From assembly GCA_949592205.1 (NCBI GenBank), contig CATIUR010000012.1:619001-683000 (forward strand): 64,000 nt of DNA, given 5' to 3'. Under the pieces are notes generated by a model, which was given only the letters and a program-made list of their open reading frames with translations, did no database searches and had not been told where the DNA came from. This stretch comes from Helichrysum umbraculigerum. Lineage: Eukaryota > Streptophyta > Magnoliopsida > Asterales > Asteraceae. Every line of letters starts with the position of its first letter. Positions within the stretch are counted from its first letter, which is position 1. Of this stretch, positions 1 to 10,597 are shown piece after piece. Made by a program: the position numbers and the translations under genes.

Positions 1-1189
1 AAAATTCATCGGAAATAAAACTCCTATCGGCACCAGTATCAAATAGAATGGAAGCAGTTAAATTGTTGAGGAGGAACATACCCGTGACCACATTCGGGTC
101 CAGACGGGCGTCCCCTGAGTTGATTACGAAAGCGGTACTTTTGGCGTTGTTGTTGTTGCGGGAGTTGTTGTTGTTGTTGCCCTTATTCTTCAACTTTGGG
201 CAAGAATCCCTGAAGTGTCCTGGGTTTCCACATTCATAGCAGGACTTAGGTTGTCGGGTATTTCTGTCAGAGAGGTTGTTGTTGGATTTGGGGGCTCTGC
301 AGTCCTTAGTCAAATGCCCTTGCCTCCTGCAGTTGTTGCAAGGAGTACCGCACTGACCAAAATGATGGTAGTTACACTTGGGACAATAAGGTCTGCCCCC
401 GGTGTAGCTGTGGGTGGTTTCAGAGTTGGAGGTGTAGACTTGGATGGCGTTGTTTTTCTTGCTTGAGTTGTGGTAGTGTTCAGTGGATTTGCGTTTGTTG
501 GAGGATGAGGTGTTGGAGGTCTCACGGCTGACAACTAGGGCCATGAGTTCGTGGGCCAATCGAATGGCACTCTCAGTAGTGGTTGGTTTGGATGAGGCGA
601 CGTTTCCCTGGATGTTCTCGGGAAGTCCACGAATGTATTTCTTAATGCCCTTACTTTCTGGTTCGACCAAACCCGGGCATAATAAGGCAAACTGCTGAAA
701 CTTGGTGGTATAATCAGCGACATCATTTCCCTGCACTTCCAGATGCCAGAATTCTTCTTCCAGCCTATGCAATTCTTCTTCAGGACAGTACTTTTCTGTC
801 AGCTTCTTCTTCAGTTCGGCCCAAGGAAGTCGGTTTGCAACCTCAAGGCCTACAGAGTTTGCGTGGGTTTTCCACCACGTGGATGCACCTTCCTGAAAGG
901 TGTAAACAGCGAATTTGACCTTGTTGTTCTCAGTGCAGTCGCAGAGACTGAAAACAGATTCCATGCGCTCAATCCAACGGATCAAGCCAATGGCACCTTC
1001 CGTGCCCTTGAAGTATAGCGGTTTACAGCTAAGGAAATCCTTATAGGAGCAGGGTTTGGGTGGTGGAGTATTGGTTGCCGTGTCCTCGCTACCGGGTGGT
1101 GTTCGGGTAGCCAAGGCTTCGGTCACACTGCGGGCAATGATTCCCGCGATCTCAGCTTCGCTAAGGGTAATTTGACGACGTGGAGGCAT
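1..1189 (-). CDS. gag: G1 gag and start of protease (partial, 3' end off window)
   Basis: Ty3/gypsy Gag running into the retropepsin domain. The frame is open from an ATG at 1189 to the window edge, about 396 codons. In order it has a basic N terminus starting MPPRRQ; the gag core with the conserved blocks YFKGTEGAIGLIRW and STWWKTHANSVG; a Ser/Asn-rich linker; a zinc-knuckle region with CNNCRRQGHLTKDC and CYECGNPGHFRDSC; a poly-Asn stretch; and the protease motif FDTGADRSF within the last 60 bases of the window. Gag packages the element RNA into cytoplasmic particles and the protease would process it. It closely parallels the G4 gag but lacks G4's extra upstream frame. I saw no stop or frameshift, so this part could be functional; pol is out of view. 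Confidence 0.9.
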   Translation of the reverse strand, partial: MPPRRQITLSEAEIAGIIARSVTEALATRTPPGSEDTATNTPPPKPCSYKDFLSCKPLYFKGTEGAIGLIRWIERMESVFSLCDCTENNKVKFAVYTFQEGASTWWKTHANSVGLEVANRLPWAELKKKLTEKYCPEEELHRLEEEFWHLEVQGNDVADYTTKFQQFALLCPGLVEPESKGIKKYIRGLPENIQGNVASSKPTTTESAIRLAHELMALVVSRETSNTSSSNKRKSTEHYHNSSKKNNAIQVYTSNSETTHSYTGGRPYCPKCNYHHFGQCGTPCNNCRRQGHLTKDCRAPKSNNNLSDRNTRQPKSCYECGNPGHFRDSCPKLKNKGNNNNNSRNNNNAKSTAFVINSGDARLDPNVVTGMFLLNNLTASILFDTGADRSFISDEF

Positions 1190-1641
1190 GATGCTGAGTA
1201 AGAAAGAACAAGGAAATGAAATAAGATACTAGTCCGAGTATGATGAACTAGTGGTGTGTTTGTCATTTCGAGACAAAACGTTTTGAAAGAAAGAGGCCTA
1301 TATTCATATAATATAATATAGCCTAAAATTGTAATGAGGTCTATTCATGTATATATATGTATATTACATAATAACCTATTAAGTGTCTAGCACAGAAGTG
1401 TTTTGAGTCCCGTTTCTCTCGAGGTCAGAGTCAACTAATGCATTCCTGTTCAACATAACTCTTTCAGATTTCACATCATCTTTCTTTAATTGTACATAGT
1501 TGATCAGGCTATGTTAAATTAAAGTCGTATGATGTAATCCCTGAACTAGTCATAACTAATAAGGAATACTGCCTAACGGTCATAGTCTAGGCCCACTAAA
1601 TGCAACCTAGTTCACTATAACCTTAGTCTCTGATACCAATC
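1190..1641 (-). other. G1 leader with primer binding site and remnant of an extra ORF start
   Basis: Between LTR and gag. The primer binding site TGGTATCAGAGAC (minus strand, 1638-1626) is a one-base variant of the usual initiator-tRNA-Met site TGGTATCAGAGCC. Around 1266 the minus strand reads GTCTCGAAATGACAAACACA, which matches the start context of the 163-codon frame in G4 (GTCTCAGAAATGGCAAACAT). In G1 this ATG opens only a short frame that overlaps the gag ATG. The rest of the extra ORF is absent. Confidence 0.75.
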
Positions 1642-2611
1642 TGTGACACCCCCAAATTTAATGATTTTGCGGAAGCTTGATTTGGGTGCCACCAATCAAT
1701 ATACAAAGCACAAAGATAATAATGAACGACCACTATATGCGTCGTTTAAAACTTGTATTAATAAGTTAACGTTTACATCAAAAATAATATTGCACTAGCT
1801 CGGTTCCTGAAATTTGAGAGATTACATAGCATAATTACTTTTACAAAATATAATAATGCAGTCCAATCTCTAGTTGTATGTATGCTGACTCGAGCTAATA
1901 ATTCCTGCTTGTGCAGCCAAACTACTGCTGGGTACCTGTGATAAATACTAAAATGGGTCAGCGAAAACGCTGGTGAGCTCACAGGTTTGTATGTCAATGT
2001 ATAGTTGTCAGAACCGCAAGATTTATAATGAATTTAAAATGCACTTAAGCAAAATAAAAGTTATACTGTCCATGAGCACATAGTCTGAGCTTAACTGATT
2101 TGTCAGGCCCAATTAAGGAAACCTAACATGATTTGCCTCCTACGAGTGCCTAATCAACACTCGTCTTCCCAAATGCTAATACATCCGTTTGACCGATTAG
2201 TGCGTACTAACCCGGATGAGGATTGTCAATCCCATATGATATCATATACTAACATTCACGCTATAAAATACTAGAGACTATGCTTATGGAGGACTTTAAA
2301 TTGATTAGCTTGAAACTCATGTAGTATTTGAAGTTTGGCACTTGCGTTCTACTTGTAAAACAAATGAAGTAGTAATATCACACCCCTGGTAAAAGTAGTG
2401 AAAATGGGGCTATGAAACTCACCTGAGTCTTGGAATGTTAAGCAATTAAACTTGAAGTAATTAGCAGTGTGTTGGTGTCCAAAGACTTGAAACCTGAATG
2501 TGTCCACGACACTTGAATTGTTATTAATTGTATTGGTATCTCGAAAGACTACCATTGAAATTGTTTGTCTAACTTAATGTCCAAATTTCCCCGATTTGGT
2601 TGATTGTATTG

Positions 2612-2704
2612 TTACAAGTTACTACGACTTGTTTGATTGAATTGACACAAGTTACAACGACTTGTTTGAATAAATTGATACAAGTTACAACGACTTGTTT
2701 GATT
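2612..2704. repeat. Minisatellite in G1 LTR, three units
   Basis: Three imperfect units of about 33-36 bases, each with the core ACAAGTTACAACGACTTGTTTGA (with single-base variants). Each core has CAAGT and ACTTG arms and can fold back. The repeat is inside the LTR; the lysine/valine-repeat reading frame across it is a by-product. Confidence 0.8.
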
Positions 2705-2844
2705 TTGAAGTATGTTTTGAAAACGCGTACGGCCCGTTGGTGACGGTTGTAACAATAGTTCAAAAGGTTATTATATTGTTGCTACAGTGAATTGCTACAG
2801 TAACTTTGACTTCGAAAATTTTGAGTTTTGAAGATTCTGTTTTG

Positions 2845-3120
2845 TGCGACGTAGCCTGCGACGTAGGCTGCGACGTAAGAGTTTTGCGACGTAAAGGGTT
2901 ACGTCGCTAAGGTCAACAGTGCTAAGTCAATAGCGACGTAGGGTGCTACGTCGCTCATGCGACGTAGGTTCGTTTTTGCGACGTTAAGGTCTGCGTCGCT
3001 ATGTGCGACGTTCGCAAGTCAATGCGACGTAATAGGCTGCGTCGCTGTATGCGACGTTGGGGATATAATGCGACGTAGGTCGCTACGTCGCATCTGCTCC
3101 AGACCAAATGCGACGTACGG
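2845..3120. repeat. Palindromic motif array in G1 LTR, core GCGACGTA/TACGTCGC
   Basis: Roughly a dozen and a half occurrences of CGACGT or ACGTCGC in both orientations, many paired as small hairpins with arms such as GCGACGTAA and TTACGTCGC around a 4-base loop. Spacing is irregular (about 10-30 bases). No other part of the LTR is like this. Confidence 0.9.
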
Positions 3121-3904
3121 GGTCTGATCGGAGTTTCAACTCCAAAAACGCGTTTTACATTTTAAATTGTGTAACTTTCTGATTGTACGGTACGAATGAA
3201 TACGAAGTATTATAATAATAATATTTTTGACATAAAATCGTTATTTAATAAAAGTTGATCACCAACGTCCGTATTTATTGTATCGAAATTCATTCGATTT
3301 GAGATTCGTACGATTTAAACAAACCGCATAATTGTAGATATATATTCAACAATATATATAATAATTGATACATTAATTAGCCTAACACAGAACTAATTAC
3401 ATGTATTAAAACTTGATTAGGCACTAAATTATAGTCCTAAATTGACGGTTGTCACAGCATATCTATGGTGGATTTATCAAAATCCTTGGTGGAAATATCA
3501 CTACCCTGATTGAAAAGCAGTAAAAATAGGGGCCATGAGACTCACCTGAGTCTTGAAAGTTTGAATTAATAACTTGAATTGATTTTCCTTGAAGTGTGGT
3601 CCGAAGACTTATAACCTGAAGGTGTCCATGACACGCGATGGTTATTAATTGTTTAGGCATCTCGAAAGACTACCTTTGTAGTTGTTTGTCCAAATTACCC
3701 CGATTTGGTTGATTGACTTGTATGTTTGAAAACGTGTACAGCCCGTTGGTGATTAATTGTAATAATAGTTTTGATGTTATCACATTGATTTCGAAGCGCT
3801 ATACTTGAAAGGCAAATTCCATTATGTTTGAAAAGTTGTATCGCATAGGCATTTTGAAGTTGTACAAGTTTGACACTTGGTGAGAAATTTGCTTACGGAA
3901 TCTA

Positions 3905-4005
3905 AGTACGGGGGTCCGGGGGCAGCGCCCCTGGTTAGCGGGGTTCCAGGGGTGGCAACCCCTGGCGGGGTCCAAGGGGCTGGCCCCTGGCTGGGGTCGA
4001 GATGC
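3905..4005. repeat. GC-rich hairpin cluster in G2 LTR
   Basis: A run of G-rich and C-rich arms that pair locally: GGGGGC with GCCCC, CCAGGGGT with ACCCCTGG, and AAGGGGC with GCCCCT. It stands out against AT-rich surroundings. A shorter version lies at 62637-62705 in the G5 LTR. Confidence 0.85.
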
Positions 4006-4145
4006 CAGGTCAACTCGAAAAATTTTTATTTCTATTAAATTGCTTTGGTGAAAAACGCATCTGGACTTGAATTTGGGTGAAATCAAGTGATAAAATTTTA
4101 GTCTCGACACTTAGTAAAAATCTGAGTTTTCAACATTCTGTTTTA

Positions 4146-4422
4146 TGCGACACAATATGCGACACGATAATTTGTCATGCGACACAAGGGTTGTGTCGCA
4201 TAGAAGTGCGACACAAGGGCTTAGCGACACAAGGATTGTGTCGCATAAGCGTACGATGTTGATTCAACAGCGACATAGTGATTGTGTCGCGTGGTATTTG
4301 CGACATAAGATACGACACAATATTGTGTCGCAAAAGGTCCGACATAACTGAGTTTTTACGACACAAAATACGACACAAGGGGCTTTATGCGACACAACCT
4401 GCGACACAAGGCTTGTGTTGCA
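4146..4422. repeat. Palindromic motif array in G2 LTR, core GCGACACAA/TTGTGTCGC
   Basis: More than a dozen copies of GCGACACAA or its reverse complement, several as hairpins with loops of about 3-5 bases. It sits at the same place in the LTR as the CGACGT array of G1, but the core differs after GCGAC. Confidence 0.9.
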
Positions 4423-5394
4423 AAGATGAACACCAAAACAGAACCCAGCGACTGTCGAAGATTTTCGACCCAAAACTCAAATCTAACCCATTTTTAAGCT
4501 ATAAAATCGTGTTTTACCTTTTGTAATGGACATATATAAACCCAAATAACCCGTAAACATGTAAAAATAAGCTAAAACGAGAGGTTTCGGGATTTTGTCG
4601 GAAAACTTACAAAGTGCCGAAACGAAAATCCGGAAAGATGAAAATGTAGATCGTTGCGTGGTGGTTCCGATTCTCTAAAAATCTTGGTAATTTGAGTTTG
4701 TTTTAGGGTGTTATTTTGGGATTTTTGATGATGTTGGTGTAGTTGGGTTTGAGAGAAAATGGAGGAAGAGAGAGAGAGATGAAAAGATGGTGATGATGAA
4801 AATGAGGTGGTGGGGAGGGTTTTGTCCCCTTTGTTGACCGGTTGGGTGGGGCCCACGGGTGTGGGCTTCACCCGTTTTTCGTTCCCCGCGTTCGTGCTCC
4901 GTGCGGTGTTCGTTTTCTAGATCGTTTAAACGTTAATTATTTATTTTTATGAACAAATATGCGTTTTAAAATACGAATATTCACTCAATATTTTTGTTGA
5001 AGTATTTTACCAAATACTTAATGGTTGCGTTATGAAATATAACTTTAATTTGTTTTGTTTTGTTTTCGCGCTTAATATTTTAATCGCGTAGACGTTATTT
5101 GTACGATACGAAATGAATACGAAATATTATAAGGATAATATTTTGGATATCATTATGTTATTAAATAATATTGTATTATTTAATAAAATTGTTCACCAAC
5201 GTCCGTATTTGATTGACCGAAATACATTCGATTTAAATTTGTACGATTTAATCAAACCGCATAATTGTATATATATGTATTTAACAACAATATATATATT
5301 GATTGATACATTAATTAGCCTAACACAAAACTAATTACATGTATTAAAACTTGATTAGGCACTAATTACTAGTCCTAATTTGACGGGTGTCACA

Positions 5395-6125
5395 GTAAGG
5401 TTTGAATTGAAGATAGAAAATTATACGATATATTAGATGAGGTTCCTAATCGTAACTTTACCATGGAGGGCGCTAACACTCTTCTTCTCTATTAAAAATT
5501 TCAGGACTTGCATTATAACCGAAGGTGATACATTCTCATTAATATAAGATTAACCCTAACATTAAAACTATAAATGTCAAAAACCTCAACGAGAATAGGT
5601 GCACATACTTTTAAGTCTAGCTGTTGCACATGGTACTCAGACTTAATGGGACATGACGGAATCATGGTCCTAAGCGTAAATTTCCATAAAAAAGTGAAAT
5701 AAAGGATTAAATCGGGAAAATTTTCCGAGAAGAAAGATGAGGTCGACGGTGGTTATCAATGGAGGAGGCATCATACTAAACGCTAACGAGATAATTTTGA
5801 GAGGGAATATGTAAATTCTTGTGAGAAATGGTTCGATACCCCACAAAAAAATGAAGCTCTATAAGAGCATGTTGAGTGGGCCGAATCTCACCGGCGTTCA
5901 GCAATGAGAATGCTGGCGGACGGCATTCTTTCACTCTGGAACGGCGTTCTCGATGACGTGTCGTAATACCGTTTCGGTTGGGACGATGCTTTTAAGATTT
6001 GTTTATTGTGATTATTATTATTAATTTTAATCAAAATCAATTCCAATAGTAATATTAAAAAAAATTAAAAAAAAAAACACTAGGCGTTTACCGCTTTATA
6101 TAAATCACTTTTATCTACATTATAG
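5395..6125. other. Host flank or intron sequence, no gene recognised
   Basis: AT-rich sequence between the G2 LTR boundary and the first recognisable exon of the sacsin-like gene. No open frame of note. It ends in a plausible 3' splice site (TTATAG at 6120-6125), so the right part may be intron. A small MITE-like palindromic segment lies inside it (5865-5991). Confidence 0.5.
5865..5991. mobile_element. Possible small MITE (about 127 bp)
   Basis: It begins GAGCATGTTGAG and ends GGTTGGGACGATGCTTT, giving imperfect terminal inverted repeats (AGCAT against ATGCT), with TAA on both sides as a possible 3-bp target duplication. The interior is GC-richer than its flanks. The repeats are short and the ends are uncertain by a base or two, so this is only a candidate. 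Confidence 0.35.
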
Positions 6126-9100
6126 TTGCGAAGCCATTTTGTTGAAAGATTGGCCACTTGCGTGGACTGCTGCTCCCATCCTTTCCAGAGAGAGCCTGGT
6201 TCCACCAGAATATTCATGGGAAGCTCTTCAATTGACGAGCCCTCCTCCTTTTAGTGTGGTTTTAAAGCACTTGCAGGTTATGAATTATATATGCTCTCTT
6301 TGTTCCAAATCAAATAAAGAAGTTCTACTTCATTAATGTATCAACCAAGCTATTGATCGTTACAGGCTGAATTGCTTACTGATTCATGCTTACTAACTAG
6401 TGTGGAAGCTTCCTTTGAGGTACTCAAGTATCTTGACTGCATTTGGCAGACACTATCTTCCTCAAGTGATTTCCCTTTACATTTCTTGTTTTGATACTGA
6501 AGTATGGATGGATATGAAGTTGAACTATATTAAGTAGTCATTATATCAAAATCTAAGAAATCTAAATGGCAAGTTGTCAAGTGTGTCAGAACGATCTCTC
6601 CAAATCAGAGATAATGTACCAAGAGATATATCGTAACCTAAGAACTATTTATAATCACAATGATAATCCCAAATAAATCAGCGAGTCAAATTCAAACAAA
6701 ATTCAGAACATTCTCTGGGGGGATCAACTGAGAAAAACCAAAGTGTAATTTACTCTATGTAAGTTATCCAAGTTTTTTGTAATTGTATGATAGGGCCCAC
6801 CTATGATTCATGCACACAGTCCTCGTGCAAAAGAACAATAGAGTGTCAATTGACTTCTGGGAAATCGATCCAGACACCAAGGTTGATCTATATCTCAAAT
6901 TAGTTATCTTATAACAGAATCTATTATAGGGAAATTCTGTTATCCTAAACCAGTATGCAACAATAGTTTCCATTTCCATCCATATACTAATATATTGAAA
7001 CCACTGTTATATGGAAACTCATTAACTAGATAATAATTAAGAAATATGGGTTGTACTCTCTTTTTCAGTTAGTAGTTAATTGTTAAAGGATTGCATTGTT
7101 AGTTTATATGGGATCAGAGTGATGGCAGAAATGTAATCAGTTATTCTCTGTTTATTTCCTTTTTTCTCTCACCAACGCATGAAAATAAAAAACTCAGGCT
7201 TTCTCATTTATTTGTTCGAAGGGCATCTATCTTCTGATTTGTAAAGAATAAAATTTAATAATGAAAACATCATATTGTTAGTGTATTGGGTAATTACTCT
7301 ATTCTCTTTTGTTTCATATCAGATATATTGAACTTGAAGCAAGTGGCATTCATTGCAGTTGATAATGGGACACACTTAGTGACTTGCAGTTCTGTTTATG
7401 CACATCTATCGATAAACCTTTCACCACTTGCATCCAAACTTCCTACACGCTACCTGCCTTTTATGAAGATTTTGAAGACACTGGGTAGTGCAGACAGGCT
7501 ATCTATCTCTTGTGCAATGAGCGTACTTTCAAGTTTGCAAATCTCTTGTGGTTACCATCGTCTTAATCCAAACGAACTCCACGCAGTAATTGAAATTCTA
7601 CATTTCCTCTGTAATGAAATCATAGAGCAGCATATTTCTAAGATTCCCAATTGGGAATCAGGGATGTTTGTCCCTGACGATGGTTGCAGGCTTGTTCAAG
7701 CAACTTCAAGTGTATATATTGATGCCTATGGCTCCCACTATGTGAAGTTTATTGATACTTCGAAACTAAGGTTTGTTCACCATGATGTTACAGAGAAATT
7801 GTGTTTGGCCTTTGGCATAAGAAAGCTTTCTGATGTTGTTGTGGAGGTACTTGACCTAATCAAACTATACTCCCTCTCTTTATACTGTCTGTTAGTCAAT
7901 AACTAAGAAGCGCTAAACTATGGGTTCGCTATTATCTCACTGATAGGTAATATAAGCGTTTGTGTTTCAATGCCTACTAATAAGTGTGCATCTTTTAAAA
8001 ATAAAATAAAATAAACATGTATGTCATACTAATAAGATGATGGGCATAATTTTGTTCCAGTTACTTGTAAGCTTATTGCAATGCTTGGTGTTTATTTTCC
8101 AGGAAATTGATCGTGTTGAAAACTTTAAGACTCTTGAGAATATTAGATCTGTTGAATTAACTGTCATCAAACAGAAGTTGCTGAGTAGGTCATTTCAGAT
8201 TGCTTTATTAAGGGTTTTCAACACCCTGTCAAGCAGTGCTACCGGATTGAAAATTCCAAATTTCGAGACACTACAAAGATCACTTGAATCTGTTGCCCAA
8301 AGATTGCAGTTTGTTCAGTGCATCTACACCCGATTTTGGCTCCTCCCAAATTCTTTAGACATCACTCATGTGTCGAAAGCGTCCATCATCCAAGAATGGA
8401 AAGTGGTGGATCCAGTCATCGAGCCATGTGTTATGTTGATCGTGCAAAGACTTGTATGCTAATTGCTGAACCACCAAGTTACATATCTGTTCTTGTTCTT
8501 GTTGCAATTGTTGTGAGCCATGCTTTGGGTACTGCAGTCGCGCTGCCAATTGGTTCTTTATTCTTATGTCCACATGACTCTGAAACTTCACTTGTTGATA
8601 TCCTGAAACTATCTTACGATAAAAGAGTGGGTTGTGGTATTGGTTTTCTTGGCCAGGAAGTAACTACAAAAGATTTGCAGAAAGCCATATTTAACCATAG
8701 AAGACCATTTTACACAGGAGAGATAGTGGCATGGCGAAGTAAAAAAGGAGAGAAGTTGAAGTATGGTAAAATACCAGAAGATACAACACCACCAGCAGGG
8801 CATCCCCCCTACAGAATCAATCTTGAAACTTCTCCCGGGAAGACTGAAACCATTGACTCCTCACATGTTCACTTTTTTATTAAATTTTCAGTTGGCCCTA
8901 GGTATGCGACATATCTGATGCCTGAGGATGACGATGATGAACCTCAAAGTATGCATGTTGATCGGTCTGACAAAGTAATGTTGAGAAATCAGGTTTGTTA
9001 CCTCATTAACTTCTCTCTTTTCTAAATTATCATTCAAGACAGTGATATATGGTGTATATTCTGCAAATAGTAATTGGTTCCAAAATTTGGATTCAGTAAT

Positions 9101-10073
9101 ATATCTTTCCATTCAATGCAGTTCATGTTCATTAATATATTTAATCATGCATTGAATTTGGACTTTCATCCATTCGATTGACTATCCTCTTTCGTATAAA
9201 AGAATATACCTGGTTTCATCTGAATAATTGACATGCAAGTTTTTAAATCAACTTCTTCATGCCTGTACATAGATGAAATATTTTTGGAGTCCGATCTATT
9301 GACACTTATAACTTGTGGGTTAGATGTCAAACTCAAAAGTCTTGCATAATACAATATACAGACAGGCAATGACACCGTCTTCAGTAGCAATTGCATGATG
9401 AAATGCTGAAGCATGCTACAGATAAAATTTTACTACATGGTTAGTAGCCTAAGAAACTGTAATTAATAGTAGTGGAAAATAATAATTATATCCTTTTGAC
9501 AGGGGCAACCAAGTAAAGAGCTCGAGCATGGTCGTGTACCAGCTGATGAGTTGGTTCAAGCAGTTGAAGAGATGCTGTCTAGTACTGTAATTGGAATGGA
9601 CACCGAGAAACAGTGCCTCCTATTAACAACTCTGTCCCTGCAACAACAATTAAAGGAATCTGAGGCAGCACTTCTACTTGAGAAGGTCTGCTTCTTACTA
9701 TAAATCCAATCTGCATTAACACATGTACTCAAATTACCTTTTGCATAACATAACATTGTCAATCTGAAGTAGCTGTAAGATAGTTTGAAAAGATTAATGC
9801 AATGTATTATGTATAGTATAACGTTTGGTTACCATTGAGTAGCATCTGGTATGAAAGTTTTATACTTATAAATTGTACGTTTCATATGTTGTCCAGGAAA
9901 AGTCAGAGAAGGCAACAAAAGAAACTGCCACAGCTAAAGCAGCATTGCAATGCCATATCTGTTTGACCAACAAAATAGATATTAGCATAGTTCCCTGTGG
10001 TCATGTGCTATGTCATCCATGCTCATCTGCTGTCTTCTCCTACTGTCCAATTTGTCGAGTCCAATTATCATAA
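6126..10073 (+). pseudogene. 3' fragment of a sacsin-like gene with C-terminal RING finger, one frameshift
   Basis: Six exons can be placed by splice sites and reading phase: 6126-6276, 6366-6465, 7323-7846, 8103-8992, 9503-9685 and 9897-10073 (stop TAA). All introns are GT-AG. From memory the product resembles the C-terminal 650 or so residues of the very large plant sacsin-like RING proteins; blocks such as VPPEYSW, VLKHLQ, PDDGCRLV, LPIGSLF and YTGEIVAWRS fit that family. The last exon gives a complete C3HC4 RING (CHICLTN, PCGHVLCHPC, CPIC), so the intact protein would be a putative ubiquitin ligase. In exon 4 near 8400 the frame shifts by one base at AAAGTGG; all other phases agree. The shift is in a short A run, so it could be a sequencing error. 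The upstream domains (HATPase-like repeats, thousands of residues) are not in the window: either the gene is truncated or its 5' part lies beyond the retrotransposons on the left. Confidence 0.7.
9897..10073 (+). CDS. RING-finger terminal exon of the sacsin-like gene
   Basis: Entered after a good acceptor (TTGTCCAG) and ending in TAA. It encodes a short charged helix (EKSEKATKETATAKAA) and then a full C3HC4 RING with C-x2-C, C-x-H-x2-C-x2-C and C-x2-C spacing, seven residues from the end of the last zinc ligand to the stop. A short C-terminal RING after a coiled linker is typical of E3 ligases that bind an E2 enzyme. Downstream 10080-10380 has several AATAAA-like stretches suitable for 3' end formation. 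This exon alone would be intact if the upstream frameshift is an error. Confidence 0.75.
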   Translation, partial: EKSEKATKETATAKAALQCHICLTNKIDISIVPCGHVLCHPCSSAVFSYCPICRVQLS

Positions 10074-10597
10074 ACAATCAAAATATATTGGCCTTGATGA
10101 TTTCAAGTGGTGATTTTTTTTCTACACTATCTGTTACGAAGGCAAATCTGTTTTTATTGAATAATTATGATAATCTTTTATAAAATTAAGCCCGATTTAT
10201 TCTCTTCGGGAATTATTGCGTATCATATCTTTGTACTCTAGATTTGGAAAGTAAAGTAGTTTTTCCTACTTGCATACGTTCCCATACAAAAATTAGTGTA
10301 TACGGTGACTTCGTTTTGTCAATAAAATTCAAGCCTTCATAAGATTCTTTTATAACTCATAAATTTAAATTTGGATTGTGACCTTTCTCATGTTCAACAC
10401 AGCATTATACGTCATGTTCTCTCGCAACTATATACACCGCGTCCCAATATGGAAACGAATAATTGATTTGGGTGTTTGTATTATCGGCGACATCGACTTG
10501 GCTGTGATGACAGAGCTCAAAGATGGTTGTTTCCGAATTGGGTATTAAGGGGTATTATTAAGCGTTGGTCTAAGGTGTGGAGTTGTGTTGGCCATTA
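10074..10597. other. 3' flank of the sacsin-like gene, no gene seen
   Basis: AT-rich downstream region containing likely polyadenylation sequence (AATAAA-type strings, for example near 10320). No coding frame or repeat recognised before the MITE at 10598. Confidence 0.5.

Larger units (their letters stand above)
1..3456 (-). mobile_element. G1: Ty3/gypsy LTR retrotransposon, minus strand, cut by left window edge
   Basis: Read on the minus strand this is 5' LTR (1642-3456), primer binding site, a leader of about 450 bases and then gag entering protease at the window edge. The LTR ends are TGTGACACC and TTGTCACA in plus orientation. The flank on the right (3457 onward) is another LTR of the same broad family, so G1 appears to have inserted into G2. 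The other LTR and the target duplication lie outside the window and cannot be checked. Confidence 0.85.
1642..3456 (-). repeat. G1 5' LTR (1815 bp)
   Basis: Bounded by TGTGACACC on the PBS side and by TTGTCACA on the outer side, the same terminal pattern as the complete LTRs of G4. It contains a three-copy minisatellite (2612-2704) and a palindromic motif array (2845-3120). Compared with G2 and G5 it appears to lack the GC-rich hairpin block and the pyrimidine-rich segment, so it is an internally shortened variant. Confidence 0.85.
3457..5394 (-). repeat. G2: partial LTR of a related Ty3/gypsy element, host of the G1 insertion
   Basis: The outer end reads TTGACGGGTGTCACA at 5380-5394, the family's LTR terminus. 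From 3457 the sequence aligns with the middle of the G1 LTR (the block ACTCACCTGAGTC occurs in both), so the inner third is missing here, presumably on the far side of G1. Sequence after 5394 has no polypurine tract and is not LTR-like, so 5394 is the boundary with the host. It carries GC-rich hairpins (3905-4005), its own motif array (4146-4422) and a purine-rich segment near 4755-4785 that is a pyrimidine tract on the element strand. Confidence 0.8.

Noticed and set aside
48..1018. Several plus-strand frames of 60-90 codons
   Set aside because: They lie antisense to the G1 gag frame, which has clear Gag motifs on the minus strand.
2845..3120. CRISPR-like appearance of the repeated motifs
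   Set aside because: Spacing is irregular, motifs are in both orientations, the sequence is inside a plant LTR and there are no cas genes.
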